Positions 48,197 to 60,015 of a stretch of DNA of 64,000 nt are shown piece by piece. A program made the translations under genes and the position numbers. The notes under the pieces were generated by a model. It was not told the DNA's origin and did no database searches. It was given only the letters and a program-made list of their open reading frames with translations. Position 1 is the stretch's first letter, and each line of letters begins with the position of its first letter. The stretch is from Scortum barcoo (lineage: Eukaryota; Chordata; Actinopteri; Centrarchiformes; Terapontidae), in assembly GCA_023238725.1 (NCBI GenBank), contig CM041534.1, positions 20,369,803 to 20,433,802 of the forward strand, in the 5' to 3' direction.

Positions 48197-49152
48197 TTTA
48201 TTTATAAACTTTGAATATTACATATTTTCCTTTGATAAGGCAGATTATATGAACTCCAGAAAGATGACATTACTGTAAAACATTCCAGCTCTCATCATGG
48301 CATACATTTACAATGAATTCATATAGTAAATGACACATAATTTCTATTAGGCCCACTATAATACAATATGTAGGATTAAAAAAAACAAGACTGGCTTGAA
48401 CTGAAAGCCTCTGTTGAAAGGATTCTGCATTTATTACATGTCAGAGAATACATTATAAATACTCAAAAATTAAAATACTGTATTAGCGCTAAAAGTTACT
48501 ATCTGACACATTAAAGAAACAAGTCTCATGTGCATAACTACAGCAAAAAAGTTTTGCATCCTGTCAGGCTAACTAGAGCTACCTACAGATGTCCAACAGA
48601 CATTGGAGGACAGTACTTTATGCAAATATGCTAAGTCACTTAAGTCAAGGAAAAATACTACGCATACAAATAAGCCATTTCTACAGCCTATATGCAGCTT
48701 TGCACTGCCTAACAGCACCACAACATCCATTATAGTCTAACTACATACTGGTAGTGTGCCAAAGGACATGCCAAGGAAGATCAGCGAGCCATTAAGGTCT
48801 GTGTTGTGTCACCAACTCTTAATAATTTAACACAACTGTGTGTCACACATCCCAGGGAGGATTTAGAGTTTAAACATCTTGGAGGTTTGAACAAGGTTTT
48901 AGGCTGGGAGAGAGGGAAGAGGTCCAAAAGTCAAAGCAGGCAAATACTTTATACAGTTCCATAAGGAGTTACCGGTTGGCTAAATACTAGTGTGTTAGGA
49001 AGGAAGTGGTACTAGTGTTACCTCTAGACTATTCTGCTCAGTATGCGTCTTTTCTACGGGTGCTCTAAGGATTACAAGCAGCAGAGATGGGTGTGGGAGT
49101 TCTTTGTGCCTTATTGCTTTTCCTGTTTATTCCACAGTCTCGTTCCCTGAAG
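48197..49152 (-). other. Probable 3' UTR of the C11orf87-like gene
   Basis: On the minus strand, AATAAA signals occur at 48430-48435 and 48197-48202, about 0.72 and 0.95 kb after the stop. No other gene lies between. Extent is inferred from these motifs only. Confidence 0.4.
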
Positions 49153-49569
49153 TTAACAGTCAAGAGGAGCCGCCTCGTGCGCCTCCGGTTTGTCCCCGGT
49201 GACGGTGTCCGCGCTCTGGCACGAGAGCTTCTCCTCGCACCTCACCGGTCGGACGATGACGCACGGCCTCGCGGGCTCCCCGCTCGCCGCCGCGCGCGCC
49301 GGGCTGCGACTGTCGCGCTCGTATTCCTCCTGCGCGCGCTGGATCTTCCTGTTCCTCAGCTTCCTCTTGTGGATGTGGAAGGTTGCCAGGGAGACGAGGA
49401 TGATCCCCACGAGCACGGCCACCAGCACGAGGAGCGCGAGGGCGGAGGAGAACGGCGGAAAGATGCCGAGCTGCTCCGCGCAGGTGCCGTTGTTGCTGTT
49501 GGCCTTCCCGTGACAGCGGTGCAGCGGCACCGACAGCCCCGAGGCCTCCTCGGAGGTTCTGGCTGTCAT
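49153..49569 (-). CDS. C11orf87-like single-pass membrane protein (138 aa)
   Basis: Single coding exon. Seen: short extracellular N-terminus with an NGT sequon at residue 27 and three Cys; one hydrophobic segment at about 40-63; then the strongly basic juxtamembrane stretch FHIHKRKLRNRKIQRAQEEY; then a polar tail ending in Cys. Family knowledge: human C11orf87 (neuronal integral membrane protein) has an almost identical stretch directly after its TM segment, so this is the basis of the call. The human protein is longer (about 197 aa), with the difference in the tail. The molecular function of the family is unknown. The start at 49569 is the first ATG in frame giving the hydrophobic segment. 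A plausible 5' non-coding exon lies upstream: donor GTAAG on the minus strand at 49981-49985 and acceptor AG at 49704-49705 after a pyrimidine-rich run. CpG-rich, as expected for a neuronal gene with an island promoter. Teleost paralogues with the same motif are an alternative. Confidence 0.78.
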   Translation of the reverse strand: MTARTSEEASGLSVPLHRCHGKANSNNGTCAEQLGIFPPFSSALALLVLVAVLVGIILVSLATFHIHKRKLRNRKIQRAQEEYERDSRSPARAAASGEPARPCVIVRPVRCEEKLSCQSADTVTGDKPEAHEAAPLDC

Positions 49570-49985
49570 CCCACCTTTCCCGGACTCTCTTGTCTCTCTG
49601 ACCCCAGTAACCCTTCGTGCTCTCCGGGCTCAGCGCGGCGACACCGGCCCGCGCATGTGGTTACCTGCACCGAACAGAGGACACATGAGACCCGCTGGTC
49701 CGGCTCCGGAGAGGAGACAGAGCCACCAGAAACCCGCCCACCAGCACCCATTAAGGCTGCATCAGTCAGACTGAACCATTAACACGGGATGTGCGCGCAC
49801 TTAAATCACACATTCTCCACATAAAGCATTCAGCAGAGCAGATGATGAGGGGAAAAAGGATGCTGGGTGTAAGATGGAGCAGACATCATCTCTTCCAATG
49901 TGCAGGCCTCCAACGAGCAGCCACGCAATTTTTATGTCTGCATTTACTCCCATTAAAACGCATTCAGATAAAGGGGGAATCTTAC

Positions 49986-50180
49986 CTGCTGAAACAGTCA
50001 GTGCGGGGAACAGTCCGTGAGTGGGGAGCCGATGTTTGTAAATGGGAAAACCGGATCACGGTGACGCATTTCAGACAATGTGATGCTGCTGCTGCTGAGC
50101 TCCGATCACTCAGGACGCTCCGACTGCCGCAATCCGCTCAGTCTGCCCCTCCAGGACGGCACTTTCCCCAGCCAAATACT
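49986..50180 (-). other. Candidate 5' non-coding exon and promoter of the C11orf87-like gene
   Basis: On the minus strand, CTGTTTCAGCAG is followed by GTAAG, a strong donor. The upstream sequence is moderately CpG-rich. No TATA box is clear. Exon limits beyond the donor are guesswork. Confidence 0.35.
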
Positions 50181-50299
50181 TTAAATAACCAGAAAAAATC
50201 CCTTAAAGTGGGGTTTTACAAAATAATATTATGTTTTCTGTTTTTTCCCCCCTACAATAAATTTAAAAAAGCGTCCCTCCTCCGGTGATCCGCTGCTCC

Positions 50300-53200
50300 A
50301 CTCAGCATCTGAATGAAGAGCTGCAGCTGCATTAAAGGTCCCCTATACCAGTCAGCTGGCAGGGCTGCTTACCCCCCCCTCCACACACACACACACTCCA
50401 CACCCCCTTCCTCCTCCTCATCCTCCTCCAAATGAAGTCTATGTGTCACCAGCACCAAAATGCTCATGTTTCACCCCCACCTCCCTCTCCTGTGAGCATC
50501 AATGAACGCTTGTGTGTTCACATCTGAATCAAATCGTGGACAAACGCTGAGGTGATGTAGTTTTATTGTCAGACCCTCATCGGTAACCATTCCTGAGGGT
50601 GTGGCCAGGCAAATGCTGCAAACCTACATGATCTGAAGCGTTTAAGCCTCATTATGAGGGGGGTAATTAATGCCAAGATGTCGTGCATTCGTTTTTGGGG
50701 AAACCAAGTATAGAAGGTGTGTGTTTATTATAAGCTTTCCCTCCCAAAAAAACTTAATAGAAAGCATTTTTTGACCTAACACCTGCACATCTACATTTAG
50801 TATTATGGAATATATCTTTGGTAAAAAATCATTGCACATAAAACCCTTGAAACGTTTGGAGTCGCCTGTCACAAAAGCTTGATTCAGTGCAGTCATATCT
50901 CAGAGAGGACTGTTCTATATTTGTGAATGGTCTTGATGTTATTCTGCATGAAGGCTTTGCAGATAAAAATATATAAAGCTAACAAAAGTGCTGCACAATG
51001 CTTCCACCAGACTGACAACTGAAAGGGCAGCAAGAGCCAAGGATACCTCTGAGCAACAGTCAAATAGAAATATAAGAAGTCACTAGAAATCTAAAAGAGA
51101 TTAGAAGCTGTGCATCAAAAAATCTGTGCAGATTTAAACTGAAAGTTGGAATGAACAGGCTCAAGAAAACTTCGGTCTGGTCGAGGGTAAGCACTGTTGG
51201 GATATCAGCCGAACATACTGTGGACTGACAAATGACAGGTTGAACCATTTCAATCTAACCACTGAGTAGAGGGCTCAAAGAAAACCGGGCTCTCCCAATT
51301 GCACCATTGTGGTTCAGTAATCATTGAGGATCACTTACACTTTTACTGGACTGGAAAAGAAATCTAAAATTGAAGGTATTTGGGGGTTACAACAGTATTC
51401 TCCCCTGTCATGCAACACAGGGGACGTCGACTACGTGGAAGTTTTAATCACTTTATTTTACTTAATATTCAAGGATTCAAGGATTCAAGGATTTTTATTG
51501 TCATTCCAACACAAGTCAAACATGGGATGGAACGAGATTAGCTACCCTGGTCCCGGTGCAAGCCCAAATTAGAATAAGTATAAAAGATAAAAAAAAAGTA
51601 TAATATTACAAAATAAAATAAACAAGATAGAAAAGCAAAAATGAGGTAGTGCAAAATATCTCAAATGCCTGTCTAGATAGCCTTGATTAAAAGAAAGAAG
51701 GAAAAACATCAATATTACAGGTAGTTCAGTAGCTGGTGTGTTTATCTGCAGAAAATTGCTTAAAACTTAATTAAAGCAGTCCATCACATTTAAATACTTT
51801 CGCTATGTTCATTAACACCCGTTGAAGCTTTTAACTGCCAGGAGACCCGAGCTTAAAAATGCATTCTACGGGCTCACGGGCTACGAGTCTCAAAATAGTC
51901 AAAATCAGTTTGATATAAAATGTAATGTTAATTTCAGATTGTCTAAATCAGCCTAAAGCAGCCAGTCCTTCACCTCCACTCAACTTCAAAGAGTCCCATT
52001 TTATTATAAACGCTTCAGAGTCTGAGAAGTCAGACGGGATGTTTGTCTCCTCCTCTTCTCCACCCAGACATCACTCCAGGCCAAACTTGGATTTTACATA
52101 ATAAAATGAAATTAACTGGGCTGACAGCTGCCTCTGACTTTGTCTTTTTAGACACCTTATCACTTGGATAACTGATAATCTTCATAAACTTTGTGCAGTC
52201 ATAAAATTCAGCATAAAATTAAATAAATCATTGAAATAATCAGCTGGAAATAAGTGTGAAACCCTGTTAAGTGCTTGTTTTGCTACTCGTGAATAATACA
52301 TTGCACCCTCACTTTTACTTTTGGTGAAGAGTTTAAATCTTTTACTAAAACATCGCTTGAAATAAGTTTGAAAACCATTAATTTAGACCTCCAGCGAATG
52401 GAGCTCAGCTCCTCCCTGACTGGAAGATTACTGGAGGCTGTGTGACATACACTCCAAATATAGAAGTGTGGGTGAAGGAGAGCGCAGCGAGGAGACGTTT
52501 CTCCAATGAGGCCACACCTTGGCCTACCTTAAAGCATCGTGGAAACACATTCTATGTCACTGCACCATCCCATATAGAAATCATTTTGTATTAACATGTC
52601 TGCAGTTTTTAAGTCACACACAAGATGATCCTGCATCCTTTATAGTTTATCCAATTATAGAGCACATACTAAATCTGTGCAGGTTTTAGTAGGCTGTGAA
52701 TTTAAGAGGGAGAAAGTACAGATACAAATAAATGTTTGATTTTTGAATGGGCTGTTGATAAACACTGTTTTCCTCTAATGTATCGCACAAAAGCAACAGG
52801 AGGACTTGCTCACAGTTGTAAAATGTTAAAATAAAATTTGGATGGAGGCAAAACAGTGACGTGAAAACAGGCAAAAATGATTAAACCTTTTTGGTGTCTG
52901 TTTGTGAAGTGTAATTGGCGTTGTCGATGTAACCTGACCCTAACCACGACCCTGAGTCATTAACTGCGCCACGGTGCGCCAACTGATGCGAGGAGGGCAG
53001 TCAACCAATCACTGTGTAGACGTGCATCCTGTCCAAGGCTGAGTTCAGACTGGTGTTAGCTCCACATGCAAAGAAGCTTCTCTTAGATTCATAAAACGGC
53101 ACCACTTTGTTGTTTTTTGGAGGTAGGAAGGCCATAAAGTGGGATCAAGTTTAACTTATGTGGCAACGTCATCACATATTTAGGTTTTGTAACGTTGGAG

Positions 53201-53750
53201 AGGAAGTTTAGAGGCTGAGGTTTGTTTGGCGACATCTGAAGTTGCTCAAGATCTTCCCAGATCCGTATTCTTCATATATGTTTACATGCCTATAATTTAA
53301 TCATCCATACTGTTATTTTACTAACTTATAAGTTAGTTTGTTCTGTATGCACAACATCTATTTCCTCTCTGTCCGTCCTGAAAGAATGATCTCTCCTCTG
53401 TTGCTCTTTCAAAAGTTTCTTCCATTTTTCCTAGTTTTTTAGGAGAGTATTTTCTCATCTAAATTACAGGTCTAAGGATAGACGGGGTTACGTGCTGTGC
53501 AGATTGAAAAGCCCCTCAATATGTCATATTAGGCAGCATAGATAAAACTGACTTAACTTAATGTGAACGCCTTATTTCTACTCTTTTCCTCTTTTCATCG
53601 TCACGCTAAAAAATAAAATGATTTCTGCCGTGACAACCTTCCAAAGCAGCGAAATCCTTCCTCATAATATTATGAGCCGCTGTGTAGTTTTTTGGCATCT
53701 GGTAATCTTTCAAACTCACAGATCTGTGCAACAAGCCCCCACAAACGCAA
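50300..53750. other. Gene-poor intergenic sequence with one retroposon-like piece
   Basis: No coding exon recognised. At 51467-51600 the phrase CAAGGATTCAAGGATTTTTA followed by TTGTCATTCCAAC and GGAACGAGATTAGCTACCC, then an A-rich tract, is typical of a common teleost short retroposon, with an 8-bp AAGGATTC triplet repeat at its start. The remainder is unassigned. Confidence 0.5.
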
Positions 53751-53754
53751 GGAT

Positions 53755-53830
53755 GTTTTCAGAATAATTTCATGGCAATCAGTCCAAACAGTAGTTGAGA
53801 TATTTCAGTCTGGAGAGAGACTGTGTAAAC
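53755..53830 (-). repeat. Inverted fragment of the GAGATATTTCAGTCTGGA repeat
   Basis: AATTTCATGGCAATCAGTCC then AAACAGTAGTTGAGATATTT is the reverse complement of a phrase common in the same fish repeat as 34690-34990. Confidence 0.5.
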
Positions 53831-53969
53831 ATTGTTGAGGTAAGGTTAGGTTTAAGCAACTACAACATTCAGTCAGTCCTGCAATAATACATTTTTCGGC
53901 CATTTTGGGGCAGGTTTCGAACACAACATTGATATATCATCACTTTTTAGGTTGAAATGTTTAACGTGC

Positions 53970-54270
53970 ATCAAAACAGTTGTCCATTCAGCTGGTGTTG
54001 TGTTTGTGTCCACCTGATGAATGCAAATCCAATGTCCACTCTTCATTTAGCTCTGTTTTTGGTCTCCACCAACTCCTGAGGAAAATATCTGTGTCTTTAG
54101 CCTGCTAAATGCTCCACTATGTTCACCAGCTGCTCTCTAATCTGTTCTGTTTGCTACTGAGCAGGTAGCGTACAGTGGCTTTAAGAGTTTTTTCATTGAA
54201 AACAACGCTATGAGAGTGATGACACTGAAACACAACAGTAAAGCTATAAAACAGTGAGCTCAAATACTCC
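53970..54270 (-). repeat. Inverted copy of the GGTGAACATAGTGGAGCA repeat
   Basis: TTTTTGGTCTCCACCAACTC, TAAATGCTCCACTATGTTCA and CCAGCTGCTCTCTAATCTG are the reverse complement of the core seen at 32800, 33477 and 39770. GTAGCGTACAGTGGCTTTAA, at the edge, matches the CCACAGTACGATACC end of the other copies in reverse. Confidence 0.65.
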
Positions 54271-54579
54271 ATCAAGCTTCATGCAGCTGACGGGAGCTGA
54301 TGAGTCAGGTGATGTATGAGCAACCCCTTTTTCCACACAAGCAGTCGTGTAATCCATTGTTAATAAAAAATATTGATTAAAGCCACTCAAAGGTTAGCGA
54401 AAGATCATGGTGAACAAGCAAGGTGCAAAAGTCAGATTCACTACACGCCTTCCTCATTTTCCACCTTGCTAGGGCACACTACTTCCTACACTGGCATGGT
54501 GAGGTGCAGAGCTGTTAAATATGGATGTAATTTGGAGGGATATTAAACTGCAGCTGGATGATACTTTAGATGTTGAACA

Positions 54580-54830
54580 GGAAACAGTCAGCTCTTTTTG
54601 CTCAAAGACTTCCTGAAGTCCCAGTCCTGTCTGTTGTCCAGGGGGACTCCCAGGCACCAGTAGTCATCAACGACCTCTTTGTCCTTTTGATGGAGACGGG
54701 GAACAGGGGAGTCCTCTCTCTCCTCAAGTCCAGCACCAGCTCTCTGGTCTCAGTGATGCTGAGCTGCAGGCAGTTCAGCCCACATAAAATCACTACCCCG
54801 TCCTCTGTATTCAGCATCCTGGTCCCTGCT
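54580..54830 (-). mobile_element. Decayed LINE reverse-transcriptase fragment
   Basis: Minus-strand translation gives CLQLSITETRELVLDLRRER and then, after one frameshift, DDYWCLGVPLDNRQDW. These match the KTKELVVDFRR and DYKYLGV-LDNKLDW blocks near the C-terminal end of fish non-LTR retrotransposon RTs. It is a short dead remnant; the clade is not determined. Confidence 0.65.
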
Positions 54831-54839
54831 GATACAGCG

Positions 54840-56725
54840 GATGAAGCTCTGTGTGTTTTATCTGAAGTGTGAGGTCTGGAGGGAGAACTGGACCGTCCCC
54901 TGTGGGTTGTGTGTTTTCTCGCTGTACCACCGTCCTCACAATCGTGCCTTTATCTGACTTTAAAACACCTCCAAATCCAAAGAAAACTAAGAAGTTAGAC
55001 ACACTGAGTGAACTTTGTTAAACCAGTCAACCATTTTACAGAAATTCTTCCTCACTAAAGTCGGATTGCTGTGGATTCATGTATAATACTAAATGTTTTT
55101 TTCCTTTAACTATTTTCTGTGACAAGTGCTTTTCCTCAATACATATTCTGAGTTCATTAGTGTTTTTATTATTATGTCTTGCCACATTGCAGCAGCTCAT
55201 ACATTGTCTAAGTTATGTCTAGTTTATTTTTACATAAAGTTCTGACATTCTAAATCTGAATTTCACAGATAAAATAACTCAAATTATAATTCAAACATTT
55301 TGAATCTGAAAAACTTCAAGTGAGCTGGGAGGAAATTTTAAGAATTTCAGGCACTGATTGATGCTCTATTGCTCCCTATTGTGACTTAAGCAGAGTGCCT
55401 CAGTCAAAGTAGATTTCAACACAGCAGGGTGCTTGAAACACTATTTTATCTGTTATTACCTCACACCTCTAATTATGCAAAGAGGAGCATCTAATCAGAG
55501 AAAGGCCTCTTTGCTTTTTTGTATTCGTACCACAAAGTGTCTCAGGATTCTCACAGTAATTTCCCAGTCCTACTTGTGGACATGCTCCATCACCAGTGAG
55601 ACTCCATGAAAAATGAATGGCCTTGGAGGGAGAGAGGGTCCCTGGATGATGAACTCGCTGTAGATGAGTGCATGCTGAAAGATTTATACAGCTATTCATG
55701 CACAGTTTAAGGCTTGGCGTATGTTTGAGGGATGTTAAATGGCGAGTGATTATAGCACTTATTTTAATATTTATACGGGTCCCCCTCAGCTGTCCAGGTC
55801 AAACTGACCCACATTAGACCGGGGGACACCAACCACAGGGGATCCACGGTTATTCATCTTTATAACCTTTCAAAAAACTAGAAGAATTTTAACATAAAAT
55901 TTGCATCCTTTTATGGGAGCTCTGTGACTTGCAGCTGTGCAGGATATCCTGGAGTAAAGGTGTAGGAAGCAAAATGTACTCGAATGACAAAAGCGTTTAT
56001 ACTTGCTCACTTTGAGATGGGACAAACAACCTGACATTGTGTCTTCCTCATGGCTGCATCCCACTGCCTCCCCGAGAATTCAGTGTCTTTTGTGTTTCTT
56101 TGTAGTCCTGATGTGATGAATACAAATGGAGATAATGGAGCGCACATTTGGATAGCCTCTCTTTGAAAGCTTTCGCGGCGTCGCACTCGGTTGTACACCG
56201 AAAAAGTGTCGCGGCGGTTGGGTGAAGAATGAGAAAAGAGCTCGAGAGAGAAGTTTAAACCCTGTCCAATTTCACACCCCTGCACACTCTGCTCTACCTG
56301 CTCAGCACGAAGAAGCAGTTGAGTTCAGAGCTTTTTTTTTTTTTGCTACCTGCTGTGCCTAGAAACGAGGCTGATGAGGGAGGGAACAGTGACGTTGTGG
56401 GCTGTAAAACTGAACCCATGTGGTGAAAGACGTGGAAGCTCAGGGGAACTACACGGTTAGATGATAATTCTGTGTGGATTTGCCACTACACCACACGTTT
56501 GTTAATATGAAAATACTCAGTTAAAGAAAAAAAGTTAAGGAACATAAAACCAAAACAATGAGATGAACAATGTTGAAACAGGCGGGTGATAGTTCTCTGT
56601 GCGTTTGCTTCCAACTACAGTTTTCATATTACACATGATCATCTGATCGATTGCTGATATAATAATGTTTACTGTAGTAGTTTTAAATGTCTTTTTGGAT
56701 CCCTTCATGTTTTCTCGAAGCAGGA
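54840..56725. other. Intergenic sequence
   Basis: No gene recognised. A small CpG-rich patch at about 56165-56230 (CTTTCGCGGCGTCGCACTCG and GTGTCGCGGCGGTTGG) stands out from AT-rich surroundings. A T13 run is at about 56332-56344. Confidence 0.4.
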
Positions 56726-56729
56726 AGTT

Positions 56730-56960
56730 CGTCCAAGTCAAAGTCCTGCATTCAAAATCTTTCTTCAGTAAAAGTACAAAACCATTAGCATCAACATGAA
56801 TTTAGCGCTCATGTTGCAGAGTAGTGCATTTTATTATAATGTAAATTAACGTGTTAATCGATGCATTTATCTGTTCATCACTATAATGTTGCAGCTGGTG
56901 AAGGTGGAGCTCTTTTTAATGACTTTTTTTGCTCCTTGGTAGCTTGTGATTTTTCCTATG
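56730..56960 (-). repeat. TACTTTTACTT-type dispersed repeat
   Basis: CAAAGTCCTGCATTCAAAAT, TTCAGTAAAAGTAC and GCAGCTGGTGAAGGTGGAGC follow the order of the abundant teleost element, on the opposite strand to the classic TACTTTTACTT wording. Confidence 0.55.
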
Positions 56961-57473
56961 GATCAGTAAAATTTTATTTTAATCTATAATAATACATCAT
57001 AATTTTAAGTTACTAACTTGAGAAAATGAACATAGTTACTTTCCACTACTTTGGGTTTCATTATAAACCCAATCAATGTGTGAAACTCCGTTTTCTCTTT
57101 CCTAATGACACTGTACATTATGCTCCTGCTTGTTATTGGGCCGAACTCTTCTCTGCTGCCCTGACTGCAGCTTGTGTTAATCAGGATTATTAACTGTAAT
57201 GAGAAATGTTTGTGGGTCTGAATGCTAAACACATATTGATGTACACACTGTTGTTGTCTACTCAATATGGGTGTGTGTGTGTGTTTGTGTGCCGTTATGC
57301 ATCTTCATATGAAGGAGCTGATATCTTTAAAGCTGCAGGCCATCTCCAGGCAGCAGCAGTCCTCTTGATATTCCCTCCATGCACACACCACTGCTTTCAC
57401 TGCAAGTCTCTGTCAGCAGAATTTCTAATGAATTCCACAAAAGCTGGTTTACCATGCATGCACTCATGCATGG

Positions 57474-57474
<1 letters not shown>

Positions 57475-57505
<31 letters not shown>

Positions 57506-57530
57506 ACACACGTGCGCACACACACACAAA
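57475..57530. repeat. (CA)n microsatellite, slightly interrupted
   Basis: Dinucleotide CA run with TA and GTGCG interruptions. It accounts for the His/Thr- and Cys/Val-rich ORFs on both strands here. Confidence 0.9.
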
Positions 57531-58489
57531 CAGATACAGACCAACTTTCCTTTTGTGCAGTAAGGGCTCAGGGAAAGAATGAATGAGGCTCTTGCACACA
57601 CAGAGAGGAAATGTGTTCCACAAATTGATTTTTCTCCCTTCTTAATAATGACCCTGTCACCGAGCGCTAATGTGTGACGAAGTGTGTGCATCTATTACAT
57701 GAGGATTTTCTCAGTGAAGTTTTGCATTCTAAATGAAGACATACAACTTCGCTGGTTTGTTCTTCTTGAAAATTGCTTTATCGGATGGCGGCTGTAGCCG
57801 TAGAGATAGGAAACATGGGGGAGTGTGAGGGCTATGACCCCAGTCTGAACTGAACCGCAGATGTTGCATTAGCCACTAGGTGATGAGGACACCCACCCGA
57901 AGAGATTAAATATATGCATATCTTAGTTCTACTTGACACACAGTTAGCTAAAGCAGCTACAGCAGCTGGAGACATTATCGTGAACGCCTGCACGTGCTGC
58001 ATGTTTTCGTCCCCCATCTCTGACATTGTGAAAATATTACTGATAATGAAACAGTTCTTTAAATCGTTGTGAGGTCTGAGAGGTGTTGATTGAGCTGTTG
58101 TCCATGTCGGGGGTCTCCTTAGCTAATTTGCTGCCCACACTTCTCGATACTGGTTTCACTTTTCAACCCACAGCTCTCTAAATTAACTCGTAGCTCCGTG
58201 ACGCTGTAATGCAACCAAGACATGGAGCCACGCATAAAGACAAAGGTGTTTATAGCTGTTTTGAATGGCCTCACTTGGAGATGGGGCGGAAAGCGTGGGT
58301 AGAGATGCGATAATGATGGCACTGTGTGATGGATATTATCCTCCACATGTTGTAGGTTATGCCATGTGTGTGTATGTTAATGTTTGTATGACACAGGGGG
58401 ATTTATCGGTCGGCAGTTCTTGGCTGCCATGGAGGTCATTCCTACATAGAGCAGCACACCAGCTGCACATTGTTCAGAAAATTCAGATC

Positions 58490-58740
58490 ATTGACTTAAA
58501 TAAAAGTACAGTCACTACACTATAACAATGCTCAAGTAAAAGCCATGCATTTCAAAAGTTTGTAAGTATAATCAGGAAAATGTTATTGAAATGTTAAAAA
58601 TAAAAGCACTTGCTACAATGAAATATCCCCTGTGACTATCATATTTATCAGATGTATATTATTATGTTATTATTGTTATTATTATTATTATTTTACTGTT
58701 GGAGTTAGTTAAGCTCATTTTGAACTATACTATACTGGAT
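58490..58740. repeat. TACTTTTACTT-type dispersed repeat with ATT microsatellite
   Basis: AAATAAAAGTACAGTCACTA, CTCAAGTAAAAGCC and GTAAGTATAATCAGG, followed by a (TTA/ATT)n run at about 58655-58690. Confidence 0.5.
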
Positions 58741-59005
58741 TCATCTGAGGATTATTTTCTCCATTAATCATCAGATTGGTTTATAAAAATAGTGAAAATA
58801 GTGAGAAATGCCTTCACAATTACACTTGACAGTGCTTATTGTGTCCAACCAACAATCCAAACCTCAACATTGTTAAAATACATTCAAATTATTAAGATAA
58901 TTGAGAGGAAGTCGGAAGCTGAAATATTTTTATGTGAAAAATGACTTCAGTGATCTGTTAATTGACTGATTGATAGACTGACTAATCATTTCAGCTGCAC
59001 TTGTA
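58741..59005 (+). repeat. ATTAATCGATTAATC-type dispersed repeat
   Basis: Contains TTATTTTCTCCATTAATCAT, AAATAGTGAGAAATGCCTTC, TGTCCAACCAACAATCCAAA and GACTAATCATTTCAGCTGCA, the same order as the copy at 19945-20445. Confidence 0.65.
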
Positions 59006-59702
59006 TGTATTGTTGGGTAGTTTAATTTATAATAAAACATTATATCTTATAAGCTTCCTCTACAGTATCTTTTTTTACTCCTCTCTTATACCAATATTAT
59101 CAGTATTAATAACTATTAATGACTCTGTTTTCATTTAAAACATCTAAAAAAGGGTCAGAGGAATCAAATTTTTTAAATACACAACGAAATATCAGGTTCA
59201 TTATATAACAGTTTATAAAGTTTATAAGAAGAAGACACTGGTATTATTAAAGGTCTACTTTCATTACTATTAATGGACCTTTTGGGGTATTCATTGATAC
59301 CATTCTGCTCAGTAAGCCCTCTAAAACTACATTAATATATAATAAAAAATACAAGAGAAAACTCTGGTTCTGAAAACTGCAGTGCGCCCTGAGAGTTTTT
59401 TTTTGGCCTAACATACTTCAACAGTGTGTTGGAGAGAGTTCAGTCAGGTTGAGATATGACAGCTTTAAACATGCCCACAGACCATCGTTTCCAACTGAAA
59501 AACATTAAAGTCAGTCAGTAGTCCTGTTATACATATTTTTAATAAAAGCTCACATTTCTATAAACAACCTCTCCCTCGCAGTTTGCTCCCTGGCGTCATC
59601 GTATCGATCTCCCCTCCAGCTGGTGGATGCCGCATCATCAGTGCTTCACCTTTTCCACCCACCTCGAGGCACTGCGAGCATCATCAGAGCCCTGCTAGCT
59701 AT

Positions 59703-59730
59703 TACACACACACACACACAGACACACACA
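59703..59730. repeat. Short (CA)n microsatellite
   Basis: ACACACACACACACACAGACAC after GCTATTAC; simple repeat. Confidence 0.85.
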
Positions 59731-59829
59731 TAAGTCCATATGATTAAACCCACACTTTGCTCAGAAGTGATCACACCCACAGATGATGAACAATTCTGTT
59801 CCTAAGCAACTGATCCAACTCTGTGTGTG

Positions 59830-60015
59830 TGGTTTGCATGTTCGCTGTGTGTCTGCGTGGGTTTCCCAAGGGGCGCTTCACTTTCCTCCCACAGTCCACA
59901 GACAGACACGCTTCTCAGCTGGAGTGAACACTTTAAATTACCCCAACGAGTGAATGTGAGTGAATGTGAGTGAATGTGAGTAGGTGTTTCTGATGGAATG
60001 GGTGCATCGGTGTGG
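59830..60015 (+). repeat. Dispersed repeat (GCATGTTC...TTTCCTCCCACAGTCC type) with 10-bp tandem
   Basis: GTTTGCATGTTCGCTGTGTG, TCTGCGTGGGTTTCCCAAGG and TTTCCTCCCACAGTCCACAG follow the well-known teleost repeat. It ends in GTGAATGTGA repeated at a 10-bp period (about 59950-59981). Confidence 0.65.

Noticed and set aside
49087..49782. 231-codon plus-strand ORF with a signal-peptide-like start
   Set aside because: It lies exactly antisense to the C11orf87-like exon in a GC-rich island, where reverse frames stay open by composition. No domain is recognisable, while the minus-strand product matches a known family.
57206..57586. 126-codon ORF with His/Thr repeats
   Set aside because: Its repetitive part is a (CA)n microsatellite and the rest has no similarity I recognise.
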